64,000 nucleotides of DNA, taken from contig JACRDP010000029.1 of assembly GCA_016212855.1 (NCBI GenBank), positions 124,001 through 188,000 of the forward strand. The letters are read 5' to 3'. The notes beneath the pieces are model-generated. The model made no database searches, had not been told where the DNA came from, and worked only from the letters and a program-made list of their open reading frames with translations. The first letter of the stretch is position 1, and every line of letters starts with the position of its first letter. Origin of the DNA: Elusimicrobiota bacterium (lineage in GTDB: Bacteria > Elusimicrobiota > Elusimicrobia > UBA1565 > UBA9628). Shown here one piece after another: positions 50,759 through 60,224 of this stretch. The translations under genes and the position numbers were made by a program.

Positions 50759-51865
50759 ATGACCTTTGTCGCCACGCCGTTTTATTGGCTGCATCTCGTC
50801 TTCGATCTCGGGATCGTCGCGACCTCCTGCTTTTTTTCTTGGCGGCTGCTCACGCTCGCTCGTGCGCGCGGCGAGTCGCGCCCCGAGTTCCTCGCGGCGG
50901 CGGCTGTCGCCGGAGGCGCGCTCGGCCTGGCGCCGTGGATCATCCTCGGGGGTTGCGAGGGCACGATCTGGGGTTTTTGTCTGGCCGCGAGAGCGGCCTG
51001 GACCGGGGCCACCGTCGCGGCCCCGCTCGCCGCCGCGGCGGCCGCGGCGCGCACGCGGCGCTGGGCCTGGCTTCTGCCCGCGGCCGCGCTCGTCGCCCTC
51101 AAGTGGTGGGGGGAGGTGAGCGAGCCCGCGAACCTCGAGATCCAGCGCGTGACGATCACGGTCGCCGGGCTCAAGAACCCCGTGCGCGTCGCGCATTTCT
51201 CGGATCTGCAGACCGACGCGATCCGGCCGATGGAACTGCGGGCGCGCGACGCGGCGAACGAGTTCAAGCCGGACTTCGTCGTGTTCACCGGGGACGTGCT
51301 CAACCACGCCGCGCTCGCCGGGGAAGTCGAGACGTATCTCGCCGGCTTCCAGGCGGGCGCGGCGAAGCTGTTCGTCGGAGGCGACGTGGATTCGGCGCTC
51401 GACCGCGCGGAGTTCGAGAGCGTCACCGGCTTTACCTGGCTCGACGGGCGCGTGAAGACCTACGTCGTCGGGCGCACGCGCCTGGCCTTCCTCGGCTTCG
51501 GACTGCTCGACTACCGGCGCGGCGCGGAGTTCGCGCAACCGCTCGTCCGCCGCGCGGAAAAGGCCGACGCGCGGATCGCCCTGAGCCACCGCCCCGACGC
51601 CGTCTACGCGCTCAAGGGGCTGCCCGTGTCCGTGCTGTTCACCGGTCACACGCACGGCGGCCAGGTCGTCCTTCCGGGCTTCGGCCCGCCGGTGACGTTG
51701 ACGCGGGTGCCGCGCGAGGTCGCCGCCGGAGGCGTGCGCCGCCTCGAGGCGATCACGGTGTCGCTCGCGCGCGGCTTCGGCCGGGAAGGGCACATCGCGC
51801 CGCGCGTGCGCCTGTTCTGCCGCCCTCACCTGATCCTGGCCGAACTGGTCCCGCCCGCGAATTGA
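50759..51865 (+). CDS. Membrane-anchored metallophosphoesterase (YaeI/YkuE-like) with altered GNHD motif
   Basis: 368 residues. Three to four hydrophobic segments occupy residues 1-115. The calcineurin-like domain has RVAHFSDLQTD, DFVVFTGDVLNH, IALSHRPDAV and FTGHTHGGQVVLP. The third motif, normally GNHD, reads GGDVDS: the metal-binding Asn and the His are missing or displaced. Related enzymes act on lipid A precursors or phospholipids. The change suggests altered catalysis. GGGGACCT precedes the ATG. Confidence 0.82.
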   Translation: MTFVATPFYWLHLVFDLGIVATSCFFSWRLLTLARARGESRPEFLAAAAVAGGALGLAPWIILGGCEGTIWGFCLAARAAWTGATVAAPLAAAAAAARTRRWAWLLPAAALVALKWWGEVSEPANLEIQRVTITVAGLKNPVRVAHFSDLQTDAIRPMELRARDAANEFKPDFVVFTGDVLNHAALAGEVETYLAGFQAGAAKLFVGGDVDSALDRAEFESVTGFTWLDGRVKTYVVGRTRLAFLGFGLLDYRRGAEFAQPLVRRAEKADARIALSHRPDAVYALKGLPVSVLFTGHTHGGQVVLPGFGPPVTLTRVPREVAAGGVRRLEAITVSLARGFGREGHIAPRVRLFCRPHLILAELVPPAN

Positions 51866-51878
51866 TATCATCGTCCGC

Positions 51879-52511
51879 GTGAAAGCCCTCGCGGCCGTTC
51901 TTCTTTTCGCCGTCGCGCTCCGGGCCGAGCGCGACGGCGCCGGCGGCGCCGCCGCTACTATATCGACCGCGGCCGGAGACGTGATCTACGCCGCGGTGCC
52001 GGTGACGGCGCCGGGCATCAACGGCCAGTTCATCGTGCGCCGCCTCGCGCCCGACGGGGGCGTGTTCTGGGAGCAGCGCTGGGGCCGCGGCCGCGGCGAC
52101 GAGGCAACCGCGATCGCCGCGACGCCGGACGGCGGAGCGGTCGTGGCGGGCGCTTACCGCGGCGGCTGCTTCGCGGTCCGCTTCGACGCTCAGGGGCGTT
52201 CCGTCTGGGAGGCCTCGCCGACGGCGACGGGGCTGTGCCACCCCTCGGGCGTCGTGATCGACGGCGAGGGCGGCGCGTACATTCTCGCGGCCGTCGCCGG
52301 CCGATCGGACTTCGACGCGATGGTGTGGAAGCTGGCGCCGCGCGGCGAAGTCGTCTGGAGCTACCGGTACGCGACGAACGAGCCGGTGTACCCCCGCAAC
52401 CTCTACCTCGATCCGCGCGGCGACCGCCTGCGCGCCTTCGTCCTGCGCAAGAGCGGGACGGAGTTCATCGAGGAGTTCTTCCGCCTCGATCTCGCGGGCC
52501 GCCGGCTTTAA
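51879..52511 (+). CDS. Secreted beta-propeller-like protein
   Basis: 210 residues, GTG start with TATCAT 7 bases before it. Signal peptide ends near LRAER. The mature part has short repeats with Asp-Gly turns: ATAIAATPDGGAVVAGAYRG, CFAVRFDAQGRSVWE, GVVIDGEGGAYILAAV and MVWKLAPRGEVVWSYRY. These are like SBBP/PQQ-type propeller blades, but too few for a full propeller. The role is unknown. Stops overlap with the convergent gene. Confidence 0.65.
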   Translation: MKALAAVLLFAVALRAERDGAGGAAATISTAAGDVIYAAVPVTAPGINGQFIVRRLAPDGGVFWEQRWGRGRGDEATAIAATPDGGAVVAGAYRGGCFAVRFDAQGRSVWEASPTATGLCHPSGVVIDGEGGAYILAAVAGRSDFDAMVWKLAPRGEVVWSYRYATNEPVYPRNLYLDPRGDRLRAFVLRKSGTEFIEEFFRLDLAGRRL

Positions 52512-53353
52512 CGGCCGGGGCCGGCCGTGAACGGGAAGGCGGCCTCGCGCTTCGCGAGCGAACGTTCGATCTCGGTGACGGGAAAGGCCAGCCAGTCCCG
52601 GTCCGAACGCGAGCCGCGTCGTGTGAACCTTTCGACATAGACGCCGCGCGCGCGGTAGATCAGGGCGGCTTCCGTCTCGACGCCGTCGACCGGCTCGGCG
52701 ACGCCCGCGAACGGCTTCGAGGCGAACGCCTTCGCGTCCACTGAGGCGGGCAGGCCCCAGATCCCGGCGTCGAAGGGCGACGACGAGAAGGCGACCTCGG
52801 ACGACGCCCAGTCGCCGGAGCTCACGTCGACGCGGAGAGCCCGGAGGCCGCCGTCGAGGCCGTAGTCGGCGGTCGCGATCTTGAATTTCTTGCCGGCCTT
52901 GAGCACGCGGATCAACGCGAAGGATTCGGCGGGTCCCGAACCCGCGGCGAGGACCGGCTCGCGGTGGGGGAGGTCCCGTCTCCCCGCGCTCGTGTTGACC
53001 GCGACGCGCACGCGTTCGGGCGGGTACCAGTAATCGAAGCGCGCGTACACGCGGCCGAAGGGACCCTCGAGCACGTTCAGGGCGCGTGAGCGGTGGAACA
53101 GCGGGCCGGCGGCCGCGAAATCGAAAGTCCCGCGGCATTCGTCGTCCCGTTGGTCGACGATCCTCGCTCCCCCGCCCGTTTCGGAGCGCTCGAACCATGC
53201 CTTGGAGGAGGACAGCACTCCCGCCGGCTTGCCCATGACCGCCGTCATGTCCACCGGATCGATCAGGAACGATTCATATCGCTTGCCCGCGCGTGCCGGG
53301 ACGGCGAGCGCGAAGGCAAGCATAACGGCGCCGGCCAAGCGTAAGTCCGACAT
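52508..53353 (-). CDS. Secreted protein of unknown function
   Basis: 281 residues with a signal peptide (MLAFALAVPARAG). The mature protein is beta-rich: RVYARFDYWYPPERVRVAVN and SFALIRVLKAGKKFKIATADYG alternate polar and hydrophobic residues. It has only one Cys and no known motif. It ends convergently with the 51879 gene (4-base overlap). The upstream region to 53476 has AT-rich stretches suited to a promoter. Confidence 0.6.
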   Translation of the reverse strand: MSDLRLAGAVMLAFALAVPARAGKRYESFLIDPVDMTAVMGKPAGVLSSSKAWFERSETGGGARIVDQRDDECRGTFDFAAAGPLFHRSRALNVLEGPFGRVYARFDYWYPPERVRVAVNTSAGRRDLPHREPVLAAGSGPAESFALIRVLKAGKKFKIATADYGLDGGLRALRVDVSSGDWASSEVAFSSSPFDAGIWGLPASVDAKAFASKPFAGVAEPVDGVETEAALIYRARGVYVERFTRRGSRSDRDWLAFPVTEIERSLAKREAAFPFTAGPGR

Positions 53354-53476
53354 GTGCTAATAAGGTAACAATAATTCGCCTCTTGAAACCGTAACACAGG
53401 ATGGTTAAAGTTGATTAGCCTATACTGGACATGATAAGATCATCGGCGTCGTACCGTTCTTTTCGCCGTTTTTCGT

Positions 53477-53551
53477 GCCCAGTTGGCGCAGTGGTAGCGC
53501 GCTCCCTTGACATGGGAGAGGTCATAGGTTCAAATCCTATACTGGGCACCA
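53477..53551 (+). tRNA. tRNA-Val (anticodon GAC), CCA encoded
   Basis: Acceptor GCCCAGT with ACTGGGC, D stem GCGC/GCGC, anticodon stem CTCCC/GGGAG with loop TTGACAT (anticodon GAC), T arm ATAGG TTCAAAT CCTAT, discriminator A and a genomic CCA. 75 nt. Unlike the other two tRNAs in the window, CCA is encoded. A T6 run follows directly and may help end transcription. Confidence 0.94.
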
Positions 53552-53579
53552 CTTTTTTGCCCCAGGAGACCCGCTGAAC

Positions 53580-55391
53580 ATGCCCGCCGCTGACATCGTT
53601 CACGCCGCCGATCCGAACTCCCAGGAAGCCCTCGACGCCCTGCGCCATTCCTGCGCGCACGTCATGGCCCAGGCGGTCCAGGAGCTGTTTCCCGGCACCA
53701 AGCTGACGATCGGGCCCGCGATCGAGAACGGCTTCTACTACGACTTCGAGTCCGAGCATCGCTTCGCCGAGACCGATTTCAAGGCGATCGAGCGCAAGAT
53801 GCTCCAGATCGTCGAGGGCAACCATCCGTTCTCCGGTCAGGAAGTGACCTACGAGGAGTCGAAGAAGTACTGGGAGGCTCGCGGTGAGAAGTACAAGCTC
53901 GAGCTGCTCGAGGGCTTCAAGGACCAGAAGCTCACCCATTACACGCACTCGACCTTCACCGATTTGTGCCGCGGCGGCCACACGCCCAGCACCAAGCTTA
54001 TCCGCCACTTCAAGCTCCTGACCGTGGCCGGAGCCTACTGGCGCGGCGATGAGAAGAACGCGATGCTCCAGCGCATCTACGGCACGGTGTGGCCCACGAA
54101 GGACCAGCTCCAGCAGCATCTCAAGATGCTCGAGGAGGCCAAGAAGCGCGACCACCGCAAGCTCGGCCCCGCGCTCGGCCTGTTCTCCATCGAGGAGCTG
54201 GCCGGCCCCGGCCTGATCTTCTGGCACCCCAAGGGCGGGCGCATGCGCCTGATCATGGAAGACTGGCTGCGCGCCGAGGCGCTCAAGCGCGGCTACCAGA
54301 TGGTCTACACGCCGCACATCGCCAACAAGGATTTGTGGAACGTCTCCGGCCACACCGGTTTTTATCGCCAGAACATGTTCGGCGAGATCGAGGTCGAGAA
54401 AGCCGACTACATGCTCAAGCCGATGAACTGCCCGTGCCACATCCTGATCTACAAGGGCGGCTTGCGCAGCTACAAGCAGCTGCCGATGCGGCTGGCCGAG
54501 CTCGGCACCGTGTACCGCTACGAGCGCTCGGGCGTCCTTCACGGCCTCATGCGCGTGCGCGGCTTCACCCAGGACGACGCCCACATTTTCTGCACGCCCG
54601 ATCAGATCGAATCCGAGATCGAGGGCTGCCTGGACTTCGCGCTCAAGGTTTTCGAGGTGTTCGGATTTACGCAGTACAAGATGGAGGTCTCCACCTGGGA
54701 CCCCGAGAAGACGGCCGACTACGTCGGCGAAGCCGACGAATGGGAGCGCGCGACCAACGCGCTCGTCTCCGTGCTCGAGCGCCGTAAGACGCCGTACAAA
54801 TTGTGCAAGGGCGAAGCCGCCTTCTACGGCCCCAAGATCGACGTCAAGCTCATCGACGCGATCGGCCGCCCGTGGCAGCTCTCGACCGTGCAGTTCGACT
54901 TCAACCTGCCCAAGCGCTTCGAGATGGAGTACGTCGGCCCCGACGGCCTGCGCCACCGCCCGCTGATGGTGCACCGCGCGCTGTACGGCTCCATCGAGCG
55001 CTTCTTCGGCATCTTGGTCGAACACTACGCGGGCAACTTCCCGTTGTGGCTGGCCGCGGTGCAGATCAAGATCCTGACCCTCACCGAGGAGCAGGACGCG
55101 GCCGCGCTGGCGCTCCAGAAGAAGCTCGAAGCCGAGGGCTTCCGCGTCGAGGCCGACCTGCGCCGCGAGCGCATCGGCCACAAGATTCGCGAGACGACGC
55201 TCGAAAAGGTCCCCTACATGGTGATCATCGGACCCAACGACGTCTCCTCGAACACGATTTCGGTGCGTCTCAAGGACGGCCGTCAGTTCAACGGCCTGAC
55301 GGCGGACGAGTTCATCGCCAAAATCAAAATGGAGGCCGGCGAGAAGCGCACGGCCTCCGACTGGCCGGCCCAGGCGCCGGCTCAAGGATAA
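53580..55391 (+). CDS. thrS: Threonyl-tRNA synthetase lacking the TGS domain
   Basis: 603 residues against about 640 in E. coli; the N-terminal TGS domain (about 60 residues) is absent. The editing domain is complete (RHSCAHVMAQAV, YTHSTFTDLCRGGH). The class II catalytic core has TGFYRQNMF, LKPMNCPCHILIY with the zinc Cys, VYRYERSGVLHGLMRVRGF and VHRALYGSIERF, and the anticodon-binding domain ends the protein. AGGAG lies 13 bases before the ATG. It charges tRNA-Thr. The TPR gene follows after 2 bases. Confidence 0.96.
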   Translation: MPAADIVHAADPNSQEALDALRHSCAHVMAQAVQELFPGTKLTIGPAIENGFYYDFESEHRFAETDFKAIERKMLQIVEGNHPFSGQEVTYEESKKYWEARGEKYKLELLEGFKDQKLTHYTHSTFTDLCRGGHTPSTKLIRHFKLLTVAGAYWRGDEKNAMLQRIYGTVWPTKDQLQQHLKMLEEAKKRDHRKLGPALGLFSIEELAGPGLIFWHPKGGRMRLIMEDWLRAEALKRGYQMVYTPHIANKDLWNVSGHTGFYRQNMFGEIEVEKADYMLKPMNCPCHILIYKGGLRSYKQLPMRLAELGTVYRYERSGVLHGLMRVRGFTQDDAHIFCTPDQIESEIEGCLDFALKVFEVFGFTQYKMEVSTWDPEKTADYVGEADEWERATNALVSVLERRKTPYKLCKGEAAFYGPKIDVKLIDAIGRPWQLSTVQFDFNLPKRFEMEYVGPDGLRHRPLMVHRALYGSIERFFGILVEHYAGNFPLWLAAVQIKILTLTEEQDAAALALQKKLEAEGFRVEADLRRERIGHKIRETTLEKVPYMVIIGPNDVSSNTISVRLKDGRQFNGLTADEFIAKIKMEAGEKRTASDWPAQAPAQG

Positions 55392-55393
55392 GA

Positions 55394-58300
55394 ATGAAAC
55401 TGATTCTCGCGACGGTTCTGATGCTGTCGGCGGCGGCGGCGCGAGCCTCGAAGCCCGACTTCGACGCCGCGGCCGAGGAAAGCGGCTTCAACTCCGCGAC
55501 GCAGATGTTTCAGGAGACCGGCCGCGACAAACTCGCCGTGGTGCAGGCCTTCGAGAACTTCACGACCCAGTTCGCCCGTTCGCCGCGCATCTCCGACGCC
55601 GAGTTCCTGATCGGCGAGGCGTATATGCAGCACGCGCTGTCGATACTGAAGGCGGAGGCGTCGGCTAAGAAGACTTCGTCGGCCCGTCTGCTCGCCCCCA
55701 AAAATCCCGCGGCGGTGAAAGCGCTGATGGACGCGCGCAAGGCGTATCAGAGCGTGCTCGGCGACAAGAAGTCGGGGCTGGCCGCCTCCGCGCAGTACCG
55801 CCTGGGCGAGGTCGCCTACAACGAAAAGGATTGGGAGAAGGCCGTCGAGGAATTCAAGGAGGTCGACCGCCGCTACCCGAAGACCTACATCAATCCCGAG
55901 GCCCTGATGGGCATCATCTACGCCGACCTGGCGCTCGAGCAGTTCTCCCAGGCCGAGGCGAACCTGTTCCTGCTCGGCGAGACCTTCCCGACCTTCCTGA
56001 AGGAGCCGGTCGTGCTGTACGCGCAGGGCATCGTGGCCCTTCACAAGGGCGACTACGCCAGCGCCGAGCGCGCGCTCAAGCAGGTCAAGACCGCGGAAGC
56101 GCAGTACTACCTCGGAAAGACCTACCTGCTCTCAAAAAGAGCCTATCTTGCCGCGGCCGCGTTCGAAAACCTGATCCGCGACTATAAAGATTCGGATCTC
56201 AAGGAGGAAGCGCAGTTCTTCATCGGCGACTCGTTCTTCCTCGCCGAGGACTACAACGGCGCGATCTCGAAGTACCAGGCGTTCATCTCGATCTATCCGG
56301 AAAGCCCGCTGCGCGTGTCGGCGCTGTTTCGCATCGGCTCATCGTACTTCCAGAAGAAGGACTACGTCGAGGCGCGCGCGAACTTCCAGGCCGTGCTCGA
56401 CCGCTATCCGAAGGACTTCTTCGCGCCGCTCGCGCAATTCTTCATCGCCGAGTCGCACCTCGTCTCGGGCCAGGTCCGCGAGGCGCTGTTCGCCTATACC
56501 AAGGTGATCACCCAGTATCCCGACGCGGTCAAGATCACGCCGCTCGCGTACTTCAAGCTCGCCTGGTGCCAGCACCAGGTCGGCGACTTCATGCAGGCGA
56601 TCCAGACCGGCTCGAACTTCGTCGCGCAATATCCGAACCACGTCCTCGCCAAGAACGTCTACCTGATCATGGCGAACGCCCAGATCGCGCTGAAGCGCTA
56701 CGTCGAGGCGACGTCCTCGTTCCAGCGCATCATCGATCTGGCCCCGTCCTCCGACATCGCCGAACAGGCTCTCTTCTCCATTCTCAAGAACCAGTACGAC
56801 CAGAAGGCCTTCAACTCCATCCTGACGTCCTACCAGTTCATCTTCCGCCACCTGCCGCCCTCGAAGTCCAAGTGGCGCTCGATGAGCTACCTGTACGCCG
56901 CCGAAGCCTATCTCGGGATGAATCAGACCGACGAGGCGGCGGTCATCTACGAGATGATCTTGAAAGTCTATCCCGATGATCCCGCGGCGTTCTACGCGCA
57001 GGACGGCCTGGCGTGGTGCCACTCGTATAAAGGCGAGGACGTGCTCGCCCTCGAGGCGCGCCAGAAGCTTAAGGACATGATGGCCGTGGCCACGTCCTCG
57101 TTCTCGTTCTCCGGACTCAACGAGCTCGGCATCGCCGACTCGATGTTCAATCAGAAGAACTACGAGGACTCCTACCAGCTCTACGAGAAGTTCGCGCGCG
57201 AGAACCCCACGGCCGCCGAGGCGCCCTCGGCGCTGTACCGCGCGGCGATGAGCTCCTATCATCAGCGCTTCTACACGCAGGCGATCGATCTGTGGAAAAA
57301 GCTGGTCGCGAACTACCCGCAGTCGAAGGACGCGCCGATGGCGCGCTCACAGATCGCGGACACCTTGTTCCGCGCGCAGAAATACGGCGAAGCCATCGCC
57401 GCCTACCGGGAGATCGTCGCCGCCGACCCGAAGGGCGCCACGGCGCCGCTCTCGCATCTGCGCATCGCCCAAGCGGCCTACAACGCGAAGGACGACGCGG
57501 CCGCGATCAAGCAGGTCCAGGAGCTCGTGGCCGCGTTCCCGTCGGCTCCGGAGGCCAACGACGGTCTCGACATCCTCGAGGGCGTCTTCGACCGCACGCG
57601 CGGCCTCGATTTTAAAACGAGCCTGCGGGCGATCGTCACCGGCCAGCCCGGTACCCCGATCGGCGGCGAGGCGCAGTTCCGCCTCGCGCGCCGCGCGTTC
57701 GAGGCGAAGGACTGGACGTCGGCCGCGGCCGACTTCCAGAAGTTCTCCGTCGAGTTCACCAACCACGCCGAGCTGCCCAAGGCCCAGTTCTACCTGGGCG
57801 AGAGCTTCTTCAACCAGCAGAAATGGCTCGACGCGATCCCGGCCTTCGAGCGTCTGCTCGGCAATTTCGAAAAATCAGACGACACCCCGCTCGCGGTGTT
57901 CCACTTGGCGAGCGCCTACTATAACCTGGAAAAATTCGACGAGGCGACGCGCCATTACTCCCGCCTCATCGAGGAGTACCCGTCCTCTCCCTACGTGCCG
58001 CCCGCGCAGTTCAACCTGGCGCTCGCCTATAAAAAACTGGGCAAGCTCGACATGGCGCAGTACGCCTACCAGAAGTACGTCGCGGCCGCCAAGCCCGGCG
58101 ACGGCCAGGCGCAGAACGCGCTGTGGGAGACCTACCAGATCCAGCGCGACCGCAAGGACTTCGACGGCGCGATCGCGACCCTCGAGCAGATCAAGAACTC
58201 GGGCAAGGCCGACGGCGAGCTCGCCCTTGAGGTGATGTACCGTATTTCCGAGGTCAACGTCGCCGCGGGCCGCCCCGACGAGGCGCAGACGACCTGGGAC

Positions 58301-58717
58301 AAGATGCGCGCGATGAAGCCGCTGAACTCGCCGTTCCGTCTCCAGGCGCTGGCCAAACTCGGCGAGGCGTACGAGAAGGGGGGCGACTTCTCCGCCGCCG
58401 CGGACGTGTACGAGGACTACGCGCGGGCCGCGCCCAAGGACCTCGCGCAGAAGGCCGCGGCCCGCGCCGCCGCGCTGCGCAAGGCGCCCGGCGGAGCCAA
58501 GACGCCGAAGAAGGCGGCCGTAAAGGCGACTCCCGACGTCGACGAGGCGGTGCCGCCCGAGGGCGGCGGGACCATGGTGATGCCGACCGATGAGGCGCCG
58601 AAGGCGAAGAAGCCGGCCAAGCCTGCTGCGACCAAGTCGGACGCGAAGGGTCGCCGCGGCGCCGGCGCTCAAGAGCCCAATTTGCCGGGAATGCCGGCGG
58701 CCGAAGACATTCACTGA
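55394..58717 (+). CDS. Large periplasmic TPR protein
   Basis: 1107 residues with a signal peptide (ends AAARAS). Nearly the whole length consists of tetratricopeptide repeats of the YbgF/BamD outer-membrane-lipoprotein type, for example YRLGEVAYNEKDWEKAVEEF, FFIGDSFFLAEDYNGAISKY, FRIGSSYFQKKDYVEARANF and FHLASAYYNLEKFDEATRHY. The C-terminal 80 residues are Lys/Ala/Pro-rich. TPR arrays scaffold protein complexes. It is followed by ExbB, two ExbD and TonB genes, so it probably forms the periplasmic scaffold of that motor. Its N-terminal start was set by the signal peptide; the open frame upstream lies in thrS. Confidence 0.88.
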   Translation: MKLILATVLMLSAAAARASKPDFDAAAEESGFNSATQMFQETGRDKLAVVQAFENFTTQFARSPRISDAEFLIGEAYMQHALSILKAEASAKKTSSARLLAPKNPAAVKALMDARKAYQSVLGDKKSGLAASAQYRLGEVAYNEKDWEKAVEEFKEVDRRYPKTYINPEALMGIIYADLALEQFSQAEANLFLLGETFPTFLKEPVVLYAQGIVALHKGDYASAERALKQVKTAEAQYYLGKTYLLSKRAYLAAAAFENLIRDYKDSDLKEEAQFFIGDSFFLAEDYNGAISKYQAFISIYPESPLRVSALFRIGSSYFQKKDYVEARANFQAVLDRYPKDFFAPLAQFFIAESHLVSGQVREALFAYTKVITQYPDAVKITPLAYFKLAWCQHQVGDFMQAIQTGSNFVAQYPNHVLAKNVYLIMANAQIALKRYVEATSSFQRIIDLAPSSDIAEQALFSILKNQYDQKAFNSILTSYQFIFRHLPPSKSKWRSMSYLYAAEAYLGMNQTDEAAVIYEMILKVYPDDPAAFYAQDGLAWCHSYKGEDVLALEARQKLKDMMAVATSSFSFSGLNELGIADSMFNQKNYEDSYQLYEKFARENPTAAEAPSALYRAAMSSYHQRFYTQAIDLWKKLVANYPQSKDAPMARSQIADTLFRAQKYGEAIAAYREIVAADPKGATAPLSHLRIAQAAYNAKDDAAAIKQVQELVAAFPSAPEANDGLDILEGVFDRTRGLDFKTSLRAIVTGQPGTPIGGEAQFRLARRAFEAKDWTSAAADFQKFSVEFTNHAELPKAQFYLGESFFNQQKWLDAIPAFERLLGNFEKSDDTPLAVFHLASAYYNLEKFDEATRHYSRLIEEYPSSPYVPPAQFNLALAYKKLGKLDMAQYAYQKYVAAAKPGDGQAQNALWETYQIQRDRKDFDGAIATLEQIKNSGKADGELALEVMYRISEVNVAAGRPDEAQTTWDKMRAMKPLNSPFRLQALAKLGEAYEKGGDFSAAADVYEDYARAAPKDLAQKAAARAAALRKAPGGAKTPKKAAVKATPDVDEAVPPEGGGTMVMPTDEAPKAKKPAKPAATKSDAKGRRGAGAQEPNLPGMPAAEDIH

Positions 58718-58739
58718 CGTCGGATAACGGAGAACTACG

Positions 58740-59354
58740 ATGGGCGAAGTCAATATCATGGCGTTGTTCCGGGAGAGCTTCACGCTCGTCATCATGCTCT
58801 TCTGCTCGATTCTCTCGATCACCTTCGCGCTCGAGCGCTGGTGGTACTTCCGCTCCGCGCAGGCCTCTCCCGACGACGTGCTCGGCCACGTGCGCAAGAG
58901 CCTAGAGGGCGGCAAGACCGACTCCGCCGCGGCCTACTGCCAGAAGCATCCCTCCGCCGTCGCTCAGGTCGTCCACTACGGCCTCGTGCACGCCTCGCGC
59001 TCGCGCAAGGATCTGGAGGAACTGATGCTGACCAAGCTGAAGGAAGAGCGCGTCAAGCTCGAGCGCTTCCTCGGCGTGCTCGGCACGCTCGGCAATATCT
59101 CGCCCTTCATCGGCCTGTTCGGCACCGTCGTCGGCATCATCAAGGCCTTCCGCGACTTGGCCGCCTCCGGCACCGGCGGCCCCGCCGTGGTCGCCCGCGG
59201 CATCGCCGAGGCGCTCGTCGCCACGGCGGCCGGCCTGATGGTCGCCATCCCCGCGACCATCATCTACAACTACTTTATGAGACGTTTGAAGGTCATTACT
59301 GTCGACATGGAGATCGCCTCCGCCCGCCTGCTCGTGATGCTCGGGGCGAAGTAA
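58740..59354 (+). CDS. ExbB/TolQ/MotA-family proton channel protein
   Basis: 204 residues with three transmembrane helices: about 12-32 (FTLVIMLFCSILSITFA), 110-135 (GTLGNISPFIGLFGTVVGII) and 155-180 (ALVATAAGLMVAIPATIIY). The GLFGTVxGI and GLMVAIPA motifs are the channel signature. It forms the stator ring around ExbD/TolR dimers and converts proton motive force into motion. AACGGAGAACTACG precedes the ATG. Confidence 0.92.
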   Translation: MGEVNIMALFRESFTLVIMLFCSILSITFALERWWYFRSAQASPDDVLGHVRKSLEGGKTDSAAAYCQKHPSAVAQVVHYGLVHASRSRKDLEELMLTKLKEERVKLERFLGVLGTLGNISPFIGLFGTVVGIIKAFRDLAASGTGGPAVVARGIAEALVATAAGLMVAIPATIIYNYFMRRLKVITVDMEIASARLLVMLGAK

Positions 59355-59366
59355 ACAGGCAACCCT

Positions 59367-59795
59367 ATGGCCGGAGCCAGCCAAAAAGACGAAGAACCGA
59401 TCACGGCGATCAACGTCACCCCGCTGGTGGACGTCTGCCTGGTGCTCGTCATCATCTTCATGGCGGTCGCACCCATGGCCGTCACGCTCGGCATCAAGGT
59501 CCTCGAGACCCGCTCCTCGAACGCCGAGGGCAAAGCCTCAGTCGATGAGAACGTCAACATCAGGATCACCGAGGACGGCGGGATCTCCGTCAACGGGACG
59601 AAGACGGACGGCGTGACCTTTCGCGGCATTCTCGCCGCTCAACTTCTTAAGAGCAAGGACAAGATGGTCATCATCACCGCCGACGCGAAGAACAAGGTCG
59701 GCCTCGTCGTCGAGGTCCTCGACGCCTCGAAACAGGCCGGCGCCCTCAAGCTCGCGATCATGAAGTCTGAAGCCGCGCCCGGAGGGCCGAGCTGA
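59367..59795 (+). CDS. ExbD/TolR-family protein, copy 1
   Basis: 142 residues. The N-terminal [20 protein letters not shown] contains the proton-carrying Asp in the transmembrane helix. The periplasmic domain has [11 protein letters not shown] and [20 protein letters not shown]. It partners with the ExbB protein encoded just before. The stop overlaps copy 2 (TGATG). Confidence 0.92.
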   Translation: MAGASQKDEEPITAINVTPLVDVCLVLVIIFMAVAPMAVTLGIKVLETRSSNAEGKASVDENVNIRITEDGGISVNGTKTDGVTFRGILAAQLLKSKDKMVIITADAKNKVGLVVEVLDASKQAGALKLAIMKSEAAPGGPS

Positions 59796-60205
59796 TGGCC
59801 GCTTCCGGCATCGAGTCCGACGATCCCATCACGGACATCAACATCACGCCGCTGGTGGACGTGTGCCTGGTGCTCGTCATCATCTTCATGGTGACCGCCC
59901 CGATGTTCTCCGATCCGCCCATCAAGGTGGACCTGCCCTCCGCCCACACGCACGAGGGCGAGGAAGCCGACAAGCTCACGATCACCTTGTCCAAGGACGG
60001 CGAGTACGCGATCGACGCCCAGAAGTTCACCGATCCGAAGCTGCTCGGCGACGCGCTGAAGATCGCGCTGTCGCAGAAAGAATCGAAAATGGTCGTTCTT
60101 CGGGCCGACAAGGACGCCCTGCACGGACAATTGACCGACCTGATGGCCCGCGCCAAGGACGCCGGCGCGCAATCCCTCACGATCGCGACGGAACAGATCA
60201 AATGA
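59795..60205 (+). CDS. ExbD/TolR-family protein, copy 2
   Basis: 136 residues. The membrane helix [20 protein letters not shown] is almost identical to copy 1, but the periplasmic part differs: [20 protein letters not shown] and [19 protein letters not shown]. It is closer to classical ExbD/TolR in the segment DPPIKVDLP. Two different ExbD subunits probably form heterodimers inside the ExbB ring, as described for AglQ/AglS of the Myxococcus Agl motor. Confidence 0.92.
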   Translation: MAASGIESDDPITDINITPLVDVCLVLVIIFMVTAPMFSDPPIKVDLPSAHTHEGEEADKLTITLSKDGEYAIDAQKFTDPKLLGDALKIALSQKESKMVVLRADKDALHGQLTDLMARAKDAGAQSLTIATEQIK

Positions 60206-60224
60206 ACGGGGAGTCTAACCGAAG

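Noticed and set aside
53477-53551. tRNA-Val as a possible integration site for an island
   Set aside because: No integrase, no duplicated tRNA 3' end and no composition change next to it; thrS follows directly.
53415-55385. 656-residue minus-strand open frame opposite thrS
   Set aside because: It crosses tRNA-Val and mirrors ThrRS; composition is typical of antisense shadows.
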